Origin: Mariniphaga sp040772505
GTDB lineage: Bacteria > Bacteroidota > Bacteroidia > Bacteroidales > Prolixibacteraceae
Reading direction: 5' to 3'
NCBI GenBank assembly: GCA_040772505.1
Contig: JAXGYA010000001.1
Location: 868,001 to 932,000, forward strand
Length of the DNA: 64,000 nucleotides
Positions within the stretch are counted from its first letter, which is position 1. Each line of letters begins with the position of its first letter. Shown here in pieces: positions 55,725 through 63,714 of this stretch. The position numbers and the translations under genes are program-made. The notes under the pieces were generated by a model, which was not told where the DNA came from, searched no databases, and saw only the letters and a list, made by a program, of their open reading frames with translations.

Positions 55725-56987
55725 TTATTTACCAATAGTTCTTTCCAATTCAGCAAGTGATATTTTATAGTCCGCAATTGACCGGATATAATTTTGCTCG
55801 GCAGTTACAAAGGTTGTCTGTGCATCGGTTAGTTGAATAATTGACCCGATGCCTTCTTTATATTCACCCTCAGCAATTGATAAATTTTCCCGGGCGCTTT
55901 CAAGTCCTTTAGCCGATGTTTCAATCTTGTCAGTGGATTCGTTAACTGCAAGGAATGCATTCCAAACTTCCTGTCCGATTTGTTGTTTTAAGGCGTTGAG
56001 GTCTTTTTCGAGCCCTTTTAGTGCAAGTTCTTCCCCAATAACCCGGGCTTTAGTTGAGAAGCCTTTAAAAACAGGTATTGTAAGTGTCATTCCCAGCCAC
56101 CAGTTCTGCTGCATACCCGATATTTCTGTTCCTGCAAAATTGTAATTTGCATTTGCACTGAGGGCAGGGTAATAGTTGCCCTTAGCCACCTGAATATAGT
56201 TTTGCTGTGCATTCAGCAATGATTGAAATCTTTTGACTTCGGTACGCGAACTCATGGCTTCAGCAAGAAGCAAATCATAAGATTGTTTCGTGTTTTCTTC
56301 TAATTCAGAAAGGTCATCAACGATTTCTGTGGGATGGTTTGAGGGCAATCCCATTAATTGATTGAGGTTTCCTTTGGCAGCAAGAAGCGTGTTGGCTGCT
56401 TTTATCTTTTCCAGTTCAGCATTTGAAAGTTCAACTTCCGATTTAAGAATATCGGAACGGGTTGCCATTCCCGCTTTATTTCTCGCAATTGCAAACTCTA
56501 AATGCAGTTGGGAATTTTTCACAGCCTCTTCGGCGCTTTTTAAAAAGCGTTCTGCCTGTAATGTCTTATAATACGCGTAGATGATATTGAGGACTAAATC
56601 CTGTTTAATGGATTCATGCTGAAAAATGTTTGCCTCGTAATTATCTTTCGCTGCATTATAGCCGGCTTTTGTCCTGAACCCGTTAAATAAATTGTAAGAT
56701 GCCGAAATGCCTGTGTTGTAATTTTCATAGCGCTGGCTGCCATTGTTGTTTGAGTAAGTGGCTGCATTCGAGTTCATGCTTACCGTTGGGTAATAACCCG
56801 AATGCGCTTCATCAACCTTTGTTTTGTTTTCTTCCACAAAAAGTTGAGAAGATTGAATCCCGGGATTGTTTTGAAGCCCCGTTTTAATACAATTTTCTAA
56901 ACTTAGCCTGGCGGGCATTTCATTTTGAGCAGATACTGCCAGAGCAGAAGTGAACAGGGTTATAAAGAATATTATTTTTTCCGACAT
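55725..56987 (-). CDS. TolC-family outer-membrane channel
   Basis: About 420 aa from the ATG at 56987, chosen because AAAGGA lies ~6 bp ahead; the ATG at 56993 is an alternative. Signal peptide ends at ALAVSAQ. Paired OEP repeats: LSLENCIKTGLQNNPGIQSS, ARNKAGMATRSDILKSEVEL and GEYKEGIGSIIQLTDAQTTF. Outer-membrane part of the MacAB-type tripartite exporter. Confidence 0.92.
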   Translation of the reverse strand: MSEKIIFFITLFTSALAVSAQNEMPARLSLENCIKTGLQNNPGIQSSQLFVEENKTKVDEAHSGYYPTVSMNSNAATYSNNNGSQRYENYNTGISASYNLFNGFRTKAGYNAAKDNYEANIFQHESIKQDLVLNIIYAYYKTLQAERFLKSAEEAVKNSQLHLEFAIARNKAGMATRSDILKSEVELSNAELEKIKAANTLLAAKGNLNQLMGLPSNHPTEIVDDLSELEENTKQSYDLLLAEAMSSRTEVKRFQSLLNAQQNYIQVAKGNYYPALSANANYNFAGTEISGMQQNWWLGMTLTIPVFKGFSTKARVIGEELALKGLEKDLNALKQQIGQEVWNAFLAVNESTDKIETSAKGLESARENLSIAEGEYKEGIGSIIQLTDAQTTFVTAEQNYIRSIADYKISLAELERTIGK

Positions 56988-57113
56988 CTTCATCCTTTTG
57001 AAATTCAATTTTTAATTATTGCGTTTCAAAAGTATGCAGGCCGGTCCGACGATAAAAGTAGAAATGGGGTGAAACGGACAAAAAGAGGGGTGAAACAAAA
57101 ATCGGGTTGGCTT

Positions 57114-57875
57114 TCAACTGCCCAATAACCAGTTTAAGAAGCTGCTGGATTTTTCTTTACTAACAAGTATTTTTTCTTTGAAAGGTATAACCAGATTTAC
57201 CGATAGTTTGCGAGCAAAATAATGCGATGCATTGGCAATGGCTTTGCGGTTTACGAGAAATTGCCGGTTAGCCCTGTAAAAATCATTTCCTGTAATTTTT
57301 TCCAGCTCTTCAAGCGCCTTGTTTATGGTATATTCTTTTTGATGAAATGTAACAAGGTGAGTAATTTCTGATTCAATATAAAACAGTGCGATATCATCCA
57401 CCTTTATCGGGATAATATTGTCTTTATGGTAAACCAGAACTGAAACCTGTTTTTGATTTATTCTGCCTTCCAATAGTTCAACTATTGTTTTGTACGAGGG
57501 GGCATTACTAACGAAACTATCACTTAAATCCCTGTATTTTTTCAGTGAATCCCGGATTGTTTTTTTTGTAAACGGTTTCAATATGTAGTCAATTCCGTTT
57601 GCTTTAAACGCCTTTAGGGCGTATTCATCATAAGCAGTGCAGAAAATAACAGGCGAATTGACAGGAAATTTATTAAATATTTCGAAACTTAAGCCATCGC
57701 CCAATTGTATGTCACAAAATATTAAATCGGGTTTTTCATTTGTTTGAAAATAAGAGACAGCTTCCTTTACCGACCGTAAACTTGCCATAATTTGAGCCTT
57801 TGCCTCAACCTTCAAAATGGTTTCCGCCAGGTCATCTGCCGTATGTTGTTCATCTTCAATAATTACTATTCTCAT
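57114..57875 (-). CDS. LytTR-family response regulator
   Basis: 253 aa. Receiver domain 1-120 (IVIIEDEQHTADDL, phospho-acceptor Asp in LIFCDIQLGDG, AYDEYALKAFKANGIDYILKPF). C-terminal LytTR DNA-binding domain about 150-250 (IALFYIESEITHLVTFHQKE, FYRANRQFLVNRKAIANAS). It overlaps the kinase gene end by 20 bp and lies ~120 bp ahead of the exporter genes, which are likely its targets. Confidence 0.93.
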   Translation of the reverse strand: MRIVIIEDEQHTADDLAETILKVEAKAQIMASLRSVKEAVSYFQTNEKPDLIFCDIQLGDGLSFEIFNKFPVNSPVIFCTAYDEYALKAFKANGIDYILKPFTKKTIRDSLKKYRDLSDSFVSNAPSYKTIVELLEGRINQKQVSVLVYHKDNIIPIKVDDIALFYIESEITHLVTFHQKEYTINKALEELEKITGNDFYRANRQFLVNRKAIANASHYFARKLSVNLVIPFKEKILVSKEKSSSFLNWLLGS

Positions 57876-58905
57876 TTTTCAAAACTTTAATACTTACAGC
57901 AAATTGTTCGTCGTTTGTGTGGATATTTATTTCATCGCCTGACACTATTTTGTACCGCTCGGCAAGATTGATCAAGCCCGAACCTGTAGTGGTTTCGGTA
58001 GTCAGTTTTGGGCGGAGGTTGTTGATAACCGTAATTCTTTCTTCTTTATAAATTATTTTTATTGTTAAAGGTGTTTCGTTGGTTAAAGCATTGTGTTTGA
58101 TGGCGTTCTCAGATAAAAGCTGAAGTGAAAATACCGGAACAAACCCTGTTTGGACAATTTTTTCAGGAATGTCTATGTGAAACTGTAAAGCCTCACCGTA
58201 CCTTATTTTTTGCATCTCTAAGTAATCAAGGCACAATTTCAGTTCATCTTTTATTTTTACAATATTGTCGTATTCCGTAGAAACCGTCACCCTTAAAAAA
58301 TCGGACAACTTAATGAGGTAATCTTCTGCATCATCCGGCGATTTATTTATCAGGGCTTTAAGTGTATTTAACGAGTTAAACAAAAAATGCGGATGTATTT
58401 GCTGTTTTAATTTCAGGTACATGGCTTCGCTGTTCTTTTGTTTCAACCGGGCATTTTCAATTTCAATTTTCGTTTTTTTCTCCCTAAGCAACAGCAAATC
58501 CAGGAGAATTAAGATAACGGTATTCAATGAAATTGCCATAATAACGGTTGCATAAGGAGAATGAGACATGCTTATTTCGTAATTGGCATTTAAACTGGAG
58601 AAAATTAATTTACGCATTCTGATGGCAACCATGATAAAAGAAACCGACAGCAGATAGCTTACAAAATATCTGAAAATAGAGTAAAAATTATTTCGTAATT
58701 CGAATTTTTCCCGGTAATGTATAATGGCAAGATTAATCATCCATGCAAGATAGATGATTAGCGTTATTGACAGAATAGCCCTGGGATATATATTAAATGG
58801 AGCAGCCCTTACAATAAATAATGGGGTAACCGACAATATCCCAATCAACGGCGAAGTATAGAGTGCTACCCTTAAAATTTTTTTATTGTTTGAATTAATT
58901 TTCAT
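57856..58905 (-). CDS. LytS/YehU-type membrane sensor histidine kinase
   Basis: 349 aa from the ATG at 58905; a frame from 58971 would read through a repeat element. Four to five membrane helices (about 20-150), a coiled linker, then the His_kinase domain with the phospho-His in QQIHPHFLFNSLNTLKAL, N-box SENAIKHN and G-box GSGLINLAERY. Partner of the overlapping response regulator. What the membrane part senses is unknown. Confidence 0.92.
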   Translation of the reverse strand: MKINSNNKKILRVALYTSPLIGILSVTPLFIVRAAPFNIYPRAILSITLIIYLAWMINLAIIHYREKFELRNNFYSIFRYFVSYLLSVSFIMVAIRMRKLIFSSLNANYEISMSHSPYATVIMAISLNTVILILLDLLLLREKKTKIEIENARLKQKNSEAMYLKLKQQIHPHFLFNSLNTLKALINKSPDDAEDYLIKLSDFLRVTVSTEYDNIVKIKDELKLCLDYLEMQKIRYGEALQFHIDIPEKIVQTGFVPVFSLQLLSENAIKHNALTNETPLTIKIIYKEERITVINNLRPKLTTETTTGSGLINLAERYKIVSGDEINIHTNDEQFAVSIKVLKNENSNY

Positions 58906-58908
58906 CCT

Positions 58909-58981
58909 ATTAAAATTGTTTACTTTTTGCGGTATAGTATGCCTGCCTGACGGCAGACAGGGAACTCGCATGAATTTTAAT
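58909..58981. repeat. 73-bp palindromic element upstream of sensor kinase (copy 2)
   Basis: Outer inverted repeats ATTAAAAT (58909-58916) and ATTTTAAT (58974-58981) around GCCTGCCTGACGGCAGACAG. Homologous to 48249-48322 and placed identically just before a start codon. Confidence 0.6.
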
Positions 58982-59186
58982 TATGCTCATGGGCGAAATT
59001 CTTTTCATGCTCGTTTCATACAATACAAAATTAAATTTTATTCGTTGATTGAATTGTATTTCAACCCTAAAACGGGCATTATTTGTCTTCTAATGGGCAT
59101 TTTCAAAGGCAAAACATTTTAAGGAAAAATGCGGCAGGGTATAAGAAATGGCTCTTTTGTTTTTACCGAAACATTGGCATTGTGAG

Positions 59187-59362
59187 TGACAAATTTAAAA
59201 AAAAGATTTGAACAGGAATGCACCCTTCGTAGTTTAAGTGAAAAAACACGCAAGAGTTACTGATGGCACATTGCCGACTACAGTAACTTCTGTAAAAAAT
59301 ACCCGCAGCAAACCGGTGTTGAGGAACTCAGGGCTCAACTGTGCCTTAATTCCTGAAATGTT
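59187..59362 (+). repeat. ~175-bp direct repeat A (decayed tyrosine-recombinase-like fragment)
   Basis: Begins TGACAAATTTAAAAAAAAGA with an A8 run. In frame after it: RFEQECTLRSLSEKTRKSY-stop-WHIADYSNFCKKY, like the N-terminal core-binding domain of tyrosine recombinases. About 97% identical to copy B by eye. Ends 9 bp before the toxin stop at 59372. Confidence 0.75.
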
Positions 59363-59371
59363 ATGAGCTGG

Positions 59372-59680
59372 CTATATTTTTTTTATTTTTTCAGGATTCT
59401 GACGACAATCAAACACAGATGCAATTACAATTGTCTTGTTTTCTTGCCAGTAAATAATTTTATAATTGCCTTCTATAAGGTATCTAAAATCTTCTGGCAT
59501 TTCATTTAGAAGTTCTTCTTTAGGTCCAGACAGAGGATTTTTACGTAAAATTTCAACTCTATCAATAATTTTGTTTATAATTTTCTTAGCTATTCTTGGG
59601 CTGGCTTTAAGGGAGTAGTAGTCATAAATATCAATTAATTGTTTTGAAGATAATTCAGACCATTCAATTTTTATTTCCAT
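59372..59680 (-). CDS. RelE/ParE superfamily toxin (module 1)
   Basis: 102 aa. Pattern of ParE/RelE toxins: IEWSELSSKQLIDIYDYYS, ARIAKKIINKII-like helix, FRYLIEGNYKIIYWQENKTI and SVFDCRQNPEKI at the end. The C-terminal Arg in DCRQNP is where ParE proteins keep a conserved Arg. It follows the antitoxin with a 10-bp overlap. Depending on subgroup it would poison gyrase or cleave mRNA; this looks closer to ParE. Confidence 0.87.
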   Translation of the reverse strand: MEIKIEWSELSSKQLIDIYDYYSLKASPRIAKKIINKIIDRVEILRKNPLSGPKEELLNEMPEDFRYLIEGNYKIIYWQENKTIVIASVFDCRQNPEKIKKI

Positions 59681-59925
59681 GATTTGACTCTCTTTTTTAA
59701 TTCTTCATGTGAAATTACCCGACCGTTTGCTTTGTCTTGTTTTGCTTGGTCAATCATTTCATGGAATTCTTTCAAAGACATAGGTTTTAAATCCCTTTCA
59801 TATTGCTTTTTTTTCTCTGTCATAATAAAAGACTCCAGTTTCTCAATGATACTTTCATCAGATATTCTTAAAAATTCTTCTATTAGATTCAGTTTTCTTG
59901 CTTGTATGTTCATGTCATCAATCAT
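59671..59925 (-). CDS. Antitoxin (module 1)
   Basis: 84 aa, helical and charged. The N-terminal QARKLNLIEEFLRISDESII is the usual start of this Bacteroidota antitoxin type, and the C-terminal part (DQAKQDKANGRVISHEELKKRV) would wrap the toxin. Paired with the downstream toxin gene by overlap. An ATG at 59913 is an alternative start. Confidence 0.82.
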   Translation of the reverse strand: MIDDMNIQARKLNLIEEFLRISDESIIEKLESFIMTEKKKQYERDLKPMSLKEFHEMIDQAKQDKANGRVISHEELKKRVKSWK

Positions 59926-60137
59926 TTCATTCTGTTTTATACAAATATAACATGTTTCGATTGAAAGTGTTTCGATTGTTCGTCTTTTTTAGCTTGTTCT
60001 AATTTTCCAAAGTAGGCATAGACCAAGCCATAGCTTATATACCGCACGTTGAACTTATCCTCACTGGCGTTCGCTGGTTTATCAGGTCACCGAAAATCAG
60101 TATCTTATAGGCATTTAACCATTTAATTTTTATATTA

Positions 60138-60312
60138 TGACAAATTTAAAAAAAGATTTGAACAGGAATGCACCCTTCGTAGTTTAAGTGAAAAAACACG
60201 CAAGAGTTACTGGTGGCACATTGCCGACTACAGTAACTTCTGTAAAAAACACCCGCAGCAAACCGGTGTTGAGGAACTCAGGACTCAACTGTGCCTGAAT
60301 TCCTAAAATGTT
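60138..60312 (+). repeat. ~175-bp direct repeat B
   Basis: Second copy with an A7 run, so the ATG at 60137 is out of frame with the recombinase-like frame, which itself is open (KSYWWHIADYSNF). It shares another ~90 bp upstream with copy C. Its end runs into the stop codon of the second toxin (60311). Confidence 0.75.
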
Positions 60313-60631
60313 AGTGGCTGGGTTTTCTTTTTGGATTATTAATTTTTATTGGGTCTTGACGAGTATCAAAAACATCTGTAATCAGAATACCTTCTTTAAC
60401 TTTCTTATATACAATCTTATAATTGTTGCTAACTAAATACCTGTGTCCTTCTTCAAGTTGTAATAAAGTTTCTTCAATTTGTCCTGACTCTGGATGATTA
60501 ATCAGTTGTCTTGTGGCAATAAAAATATTTTCTTTAATTTTTCGTGCAATGGTTACACTCGCAACTTTTTTGTAATAATCATAAATATCTTTGAGTGTTT
60601 CAGAAGCAAAGTCTGACCAAATAATTTTCAT
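60311..60631 (-). CDS. RelE/ParE superfamily toxin (module 2)
   Basis: 106 aa, related to module 1 but clearly different (IIWSDFASETLKDIYDYYKK, VTIARKIKENIF, HRYLVSNNYKIVYKKVKEG, DVFDTRQDPIKI). The same ParE-like end motif (DTRQDP). Its stop codon lies at the end of repeat B. 4 bp after its antitoxin. Confidence 0.87.
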   Translation of the reverse strand: MKIIWSDFASETLKDIYDYYKKVASVTIARKIKENIFIATRQLINHPESGQIEETLLQLEEGHRYLVSNNYKIVYKKVKEGILITDVFDTRQDPIKINNPKRKPSH

Positions 60632-60635
60632 TAGA

Positions 60636-60872
60636 TTACCACTTTTGGGATTCTATTTCTATCTGTTCTTGAGTTTTATATTTGCCTGCAAGGTAATCCT
60701 TATTTGATTTTCTATCTCTTTCAGTCAACTGTTTTTCTGTAAATGGCTTAAATGCCTTTTCTACAACATCTTTAGTTTTAAAGATAGTCTCTTCAATTTT
60801 TTTAAGCACATCTTCATCTTGAAGATGAATTAGATATTCAATGGCATTTAACTTTCTAGTTTGTAGATCCAT
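60636..60872 (-). CDS. Antitoxin (module 2)
   Basis: 78 aa, same kind as module 1 (LQTRKLNAIEYLIHLQDEDV) with a different toxin-binding tail (RKSNKDYLAGKYKTQEQIEI). Sequence difference from module 1 suggests the two pairs are not recent duplicates. Confidence 0.82.
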   Translation of the reverse strand: MDLQTRKLNAIEYLIHLQDEDVLKKIEETIFKTKDVVEKAFKPFTEKQLTERDRKSNKDYLAGKYKTQEQIEIESQKW

Positions 60873-61165
60873 AACGCATATAATTTATTTTCAAAGATAC
60901 TAATTACTTATTAATTTAAACGAATGATGATGGATTTTGTTCCAATCACTTTGTCGCTAATGGGAAACTATATATTGCATGGCGGTTGCGGTGTACAGCT
61001 TTTCAGCCTGCACCTGGCTCAGATGGGAGATAAACGCTCTAACATTGCACAGACCCCTTCGTGAAATTTATAGAATCTTGAACTTAACCTCACTGCGTTC
61101 GGTGGTTTTTCATGCCACTGGAAGCCAGTACCTTTAAGGCATTTAATCTATTAATTATCTTATTA

Positions 61166-61340
61166 TGACAAATTTAAAAAAAGATTTGAACAGGAAACGG
61201 CTTTACGCAATTTAAGTGAAAAGAACAGGAAAAGTTACTGGTGGCACATTGCCGATTACCGTAGCTTTTGCAAAAAAGATCCGGAATTCACGGGGGTGAA
61301 GAACTCAGGGCTCAACTGTGCCTTAATTCCTGAAATGTTG
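61166..61340 (+). repeat. ~175-bp direct repeat C (older copy)
   Basis: Third copy, more diverged. In frame it reads RFEQETALRNLSEKNRKSYW, HIADYRSFCKKDPEFTGV with no early stop, but the A7 run again puts the upstream ATG out of frame. It bounds the array on the side of the pterin dehydratase gene. Confidence 0.72.
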
Positions 61341-61458
61341 CCCTTATTGGCCATGCTCCCTTTATCCATTCAGCTTATGTTAAATTCAGCCATCGAACAT
61401 TCTTGTAAATCCCATTGTTGCTATATAGTTCATACGTTAATCCTTAGATTATTACATC

Positions 61459-61746
61459 ATGGAAGCATTATCCGAAAAAAAAGTGAAAGAACATCTTGAT
61501 ACCAAATTAAAAGAGTGGTCAATAGAAAACAACGCCATTAAAAGAGAGTTTAAATTTAAAACGTTTGTAGAAGCTTTTGGTTTTATGGCTTCGGTTGCAC
61601 TCGAAGCCGAGAAATTAGATCATCATCCCGACTGGAGCAACTCATATAACAAAGTGACCATTTCTCTAACCAACCATGAAGCTAAAGGAATCACTCAACT
61701 TGATTTCGATTTGGCGGCTACCATTGACAAGCTCTTCGGAAGCTAA
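61459..61746 (+). CDS. phhB: 4a-hydroxytetrahydrobiopterin dehydratase (pterin carbinolamine dehydratase)
   Basis: 95-aa enzyme that regenerates pterin cofactor by dehydrating the 4a-carbinolamine. Family features: FKFKTFVEAFGFMASVALEA, the catalytic EKLDHHPDWSNSYNKV (two His, then Trp) and VTISLTNHEAKGIT, DFDLAATID. Complete. No phenylalanine hydroxylase nearby; in bacteria lacking one, this protein is often linked to molybdopterin or pterin salvage. Confidence 0.92.
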   Translation: MEALSEKKVKEHLDTKLKEWSIENNAIKREFKFKTFVEAFGFMASVALEAEKLDHHPDWSNSYNKVTISLTNHEAKGITQLDFDLAATIDKLFGS

Positions 61747-61933
61747 ACCGTGGATGCCTACAGTAGTTTCACAAATTTTTCCACCGTTCCTGCATTTGTG
61801 ACAAATTAATCGGGTTCAAAAAGTTTCTCCAGACTTTCTTCGACGTACTTGTACTTTCCGTTTTCCTTTCGCTTCGGCATCATCGTCAGCACATTTCGTG
61901 TCGCACAAACTCACGATCTGTTGCAGTGATTTT

Positions 61934-61966
61934 AAAAAAATAAGCAGCCATTTCTGACTGCTTATT
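61934..61966 (-). terminator. Rho-independent terminator of tRNA-Asp
   Basis: AATAAGCAG (61939-61947) and CTGCTTATT (61958-61966) form a perfect 9-bp stem with a 10-base loop; on the minus strand a T-run follows (A-run 61934-61940 on plus). 19 bp beyond the tRNA 3' end. Confidence 0.85.
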
Positions 61967-61985
61967 TGCGGTATTACGCACTTTG

Positions 61986-62059
61986 CGGTGACGACGAGAC
62001 TCGAACTCGCGACCTCCGGCGTGACAGGCCGGCATTCTAACCAACTGAACTACGCCACC
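61986..62059 (-). tRNA. tRNA-Asp (anticodon GTC)
   Basis: 74 nt on the minus strand, starting GGTGGCGTAGTTCAGTTGGT. Cloverleaf arms are visible: acceptor 7 bp with one G-T pair, anticodon loop CTGTCAC (GTC), T-loop GTTCGAGTC. The discriminator is G and the 3' CCA is not encoded (GCAAAG follows). Confidence 0.95.
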
Positions 62060-62215
62060 ATTTTTATACTTTTTTGAACGCCATTTTTCGGCTTTTTCAA
62101 TTCTGAAACGTGCTGCAAATATATACTTTCTTTTATTTACTGCAATGCAAATAAAAATTATTTTTTTAAATTCACGTATATTGCTTATTATGAGTTAATT
62201 AAATGTTTAACTAAC

Positions 62216-63130
62216 TTAAATTTGAATGATATTCTCTTTGTTGAGAACCTTTTCTCCGCTCCATCTGTAAGCTAACAGTGTTTTGCTCGAACTGATACAG
62301 CTATCCAGACAACAAATATTAGGTTTCTGAATTGAGTCGCCTTTTTTTCTGCAGTAGTGACCAAAAAACACAATTGGCGCATCGTCAGGGTAGGGTAGTG
62401 TTTTTGGAAGCACTTCGGAGGGAATGGTATATTCCGGTAATCTGAACTTACTTTCAAAAGAGAGCCCCTCAAAAGTTTTTCCCTGCGGTTCTTCCCACCA
62501 CCGGATTCTGAATGAACGTGGTGAAACTCCCTTGTTGCTGATAATTCTCAAGTCGCGGGGCATTTTAAATTGCAGCCCTTTTGTGAGTATCCAGATATTT
62601 TGTGCCAACTCAGATTCAGGATTTTTATGAATTTTCCTGAAAACCTGCTTTTTAATTTTTCCCGGCGGTAGATTTTGATTAATGAATTGAACCGCTTCAT
62701 CTGACCAGCAGGCATGAACTACCCGAAATCCGTCAAGCTCCAGAAACAAAGGGAGAGTGCGAAGCCATTTCAGATGACTTTGCCACTCTTCGGAGTAGTT
62801 GACAAATTCATTGATGGTTTTTAGTATGGCAAAGAAATTTTTGAACGGAGGTTTAACCAGAGGATTTCCTTTTTTGTCTTTGATGTGTGCAATGATTGCA
62901 TTGATTTCGTGATTTCCCAATATAGCCAATGCCTCATCATTTTCCACCATCTTCCGGATGATTCCGATGGTTTTTCGGATTTGGGGACCCCGGTTGATGA
63001 AATCGCCCACAAAAATGGCTTTTCTTTCCGGATGAGCATAGACACCGGCTGTTTTTTCATAACCCAGTTTTTGCAATAGCTTTTTCAGCAGCTCAGCATG
63101 TCCGTGCACATCACCAATAATGTCATACAT
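62216..63130 (-). CDS. Metallophosphoesterase (ApaH/PrpE-like phosphatase)
   Basis: 304-aa cytosolic enzyme of the calcineurin-like family. All metal motifs are present: DIIGDVHGHAELL (D-x-H), VGDFINRGPQ (GD), ILGNHEINAI (GNHE), a His in VVHACWSD and FFGHYCRK. The type is close to diadenosine-tetraphosphate or serine/threonine phosphatases (ApaH, PrpE, Pnkp-like). No signal peptide. Single gene, upstream of and convergent with no neighbour. Confidence 0.88.
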   Translation of the reverse strand: MYDIIGDVHGHAELLKKLLQKLGYEKTAGVYAHPERKAIFVGDFINRGPQIRKTIGIIRKMVENDEALAILGNHEINAIIAHIKDKKGNPLVKPPFKNFFAILKTINEFVNYSEEWQSHLKWLRTLPLFLELDGFRVVHACWSDEAVQFINQNLPPGKIKKQVFRKIHKNPESELAQNIWILTKGLQFKMPRDLRIISNKGVSPRSFRIRWWEEPQGKTFEGLSFESKFRLPEYTIPSEVLPKTLPYPDDAPIVFFGHYCRKKGDSIQKPNICCLDSCISSSKTLLAYRWSGEKVLNKENIIQI

Positions 63131-63295
63131 AAAAAAGTAATGAAGATTTTTGCAAAAGTAATCGAAAGATGCTAAAGTTCATTAATGATTGCAGATTTAG
63201 TGAATTTTTGTGTCTACTAAAGGGCAGGCAGGTTTTAGCTTTTTAGTGGCTAAAAAACATTTTTCGCTGTGAGCTCTGGAATTTGAAGTTTAATG

Positions 63296-63303
63296 TAACT
63301 TTG
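63296..63303 (+). promoter_or_regulatory. TAnnTTTG promoter-like box
   Basis: TAACTTTG, 16 bp upstream of the 63319 start codon. No matching -33 box, so tentative. Confidence 0.35.
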
Positions 63304-63318
63304 TGAAAATTTTAAGAA

Positions 63319-63696
63319 ATGAAAAACTTAAAACGATATTACAGGCTTCCTGCCTCTCCTGAAGTTGTTTACAATGCTTTGACCAATAAGGCTGTGATTG
63401 AAATATGGACAGGAGAAGATGCGGTTATGGAGCTTGAAGCGGGCGGCGCTTTTTCACTGTGGGAGGGCAGCATAACGGGAGTGAATCTTGAACTGGAGGA
63501 AAACCGTAAAATTGTGCAGCAGTGGTTTTTTGGTGAGCAGGAGGAGCCATCAATAGTAACAATTCTGTTGTATCCCGATAAAAAAGGAACCAGCGTTGAA
63601 CTGCGCCATACCAACATCCCCATCGAAGCTTTTGAAAATATTTCCTCTGGCTGGGATGAGGATTATTTTGCATCTCTCAAAGAGCTCTTCATCTGA
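63319..63696 (+). CDS. SRPBCC/AHSA1-like domain protein
   Basis: 125 aa. Start MKNLKRYYRLPASPEVVYNAL, IEIWTGEDAVMELEAGGAFSLWEGSITGV and a C-terminal SSGWDEDYFASLKELF fit the AHSA1/START-like ligand-binding fold common as small stress-related proteins. Complete. Ligand unknown. Convergent with the gene at 63715. Confidence 0.85.
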   Translation: MKNLKRYYRLPASPEVVYNALTNKAVIEIWTGEDAVMELEAGGAFSLWEGSITGVNLELEENRKIVQQWFFGEQEEPSIVTILLYPDKKGTSVELRHTNIPIEAFENISSGWDEDYFASLKELFI

Positions 63697-63714
63697 TTCT
63701 CAAAAAGTTTTTTA

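Noticed and set aside
59187..61340. Classical integron attC sites
   Set aside because: The repeats are about 175 bp, encode a protein-like segment, and show no clear RYYYAAC/GTTRRRY core pairs; no integron integrase gene is in the window.
61296..61499. 67-codon frame overlapping repeat C
   Set aside because: It continues the decayed recombinase-like frame into unrelated DNA and overlaps the start of the pterin dehydratase gene; not a real gene.
61934..62059. tRNA-Asp as the attachment site of the toxin-antitoxin island
   Set aside because: I found no duplicate of the tRNA 3' end on the far side of the array, and the pterin dehydratase gene lies between.
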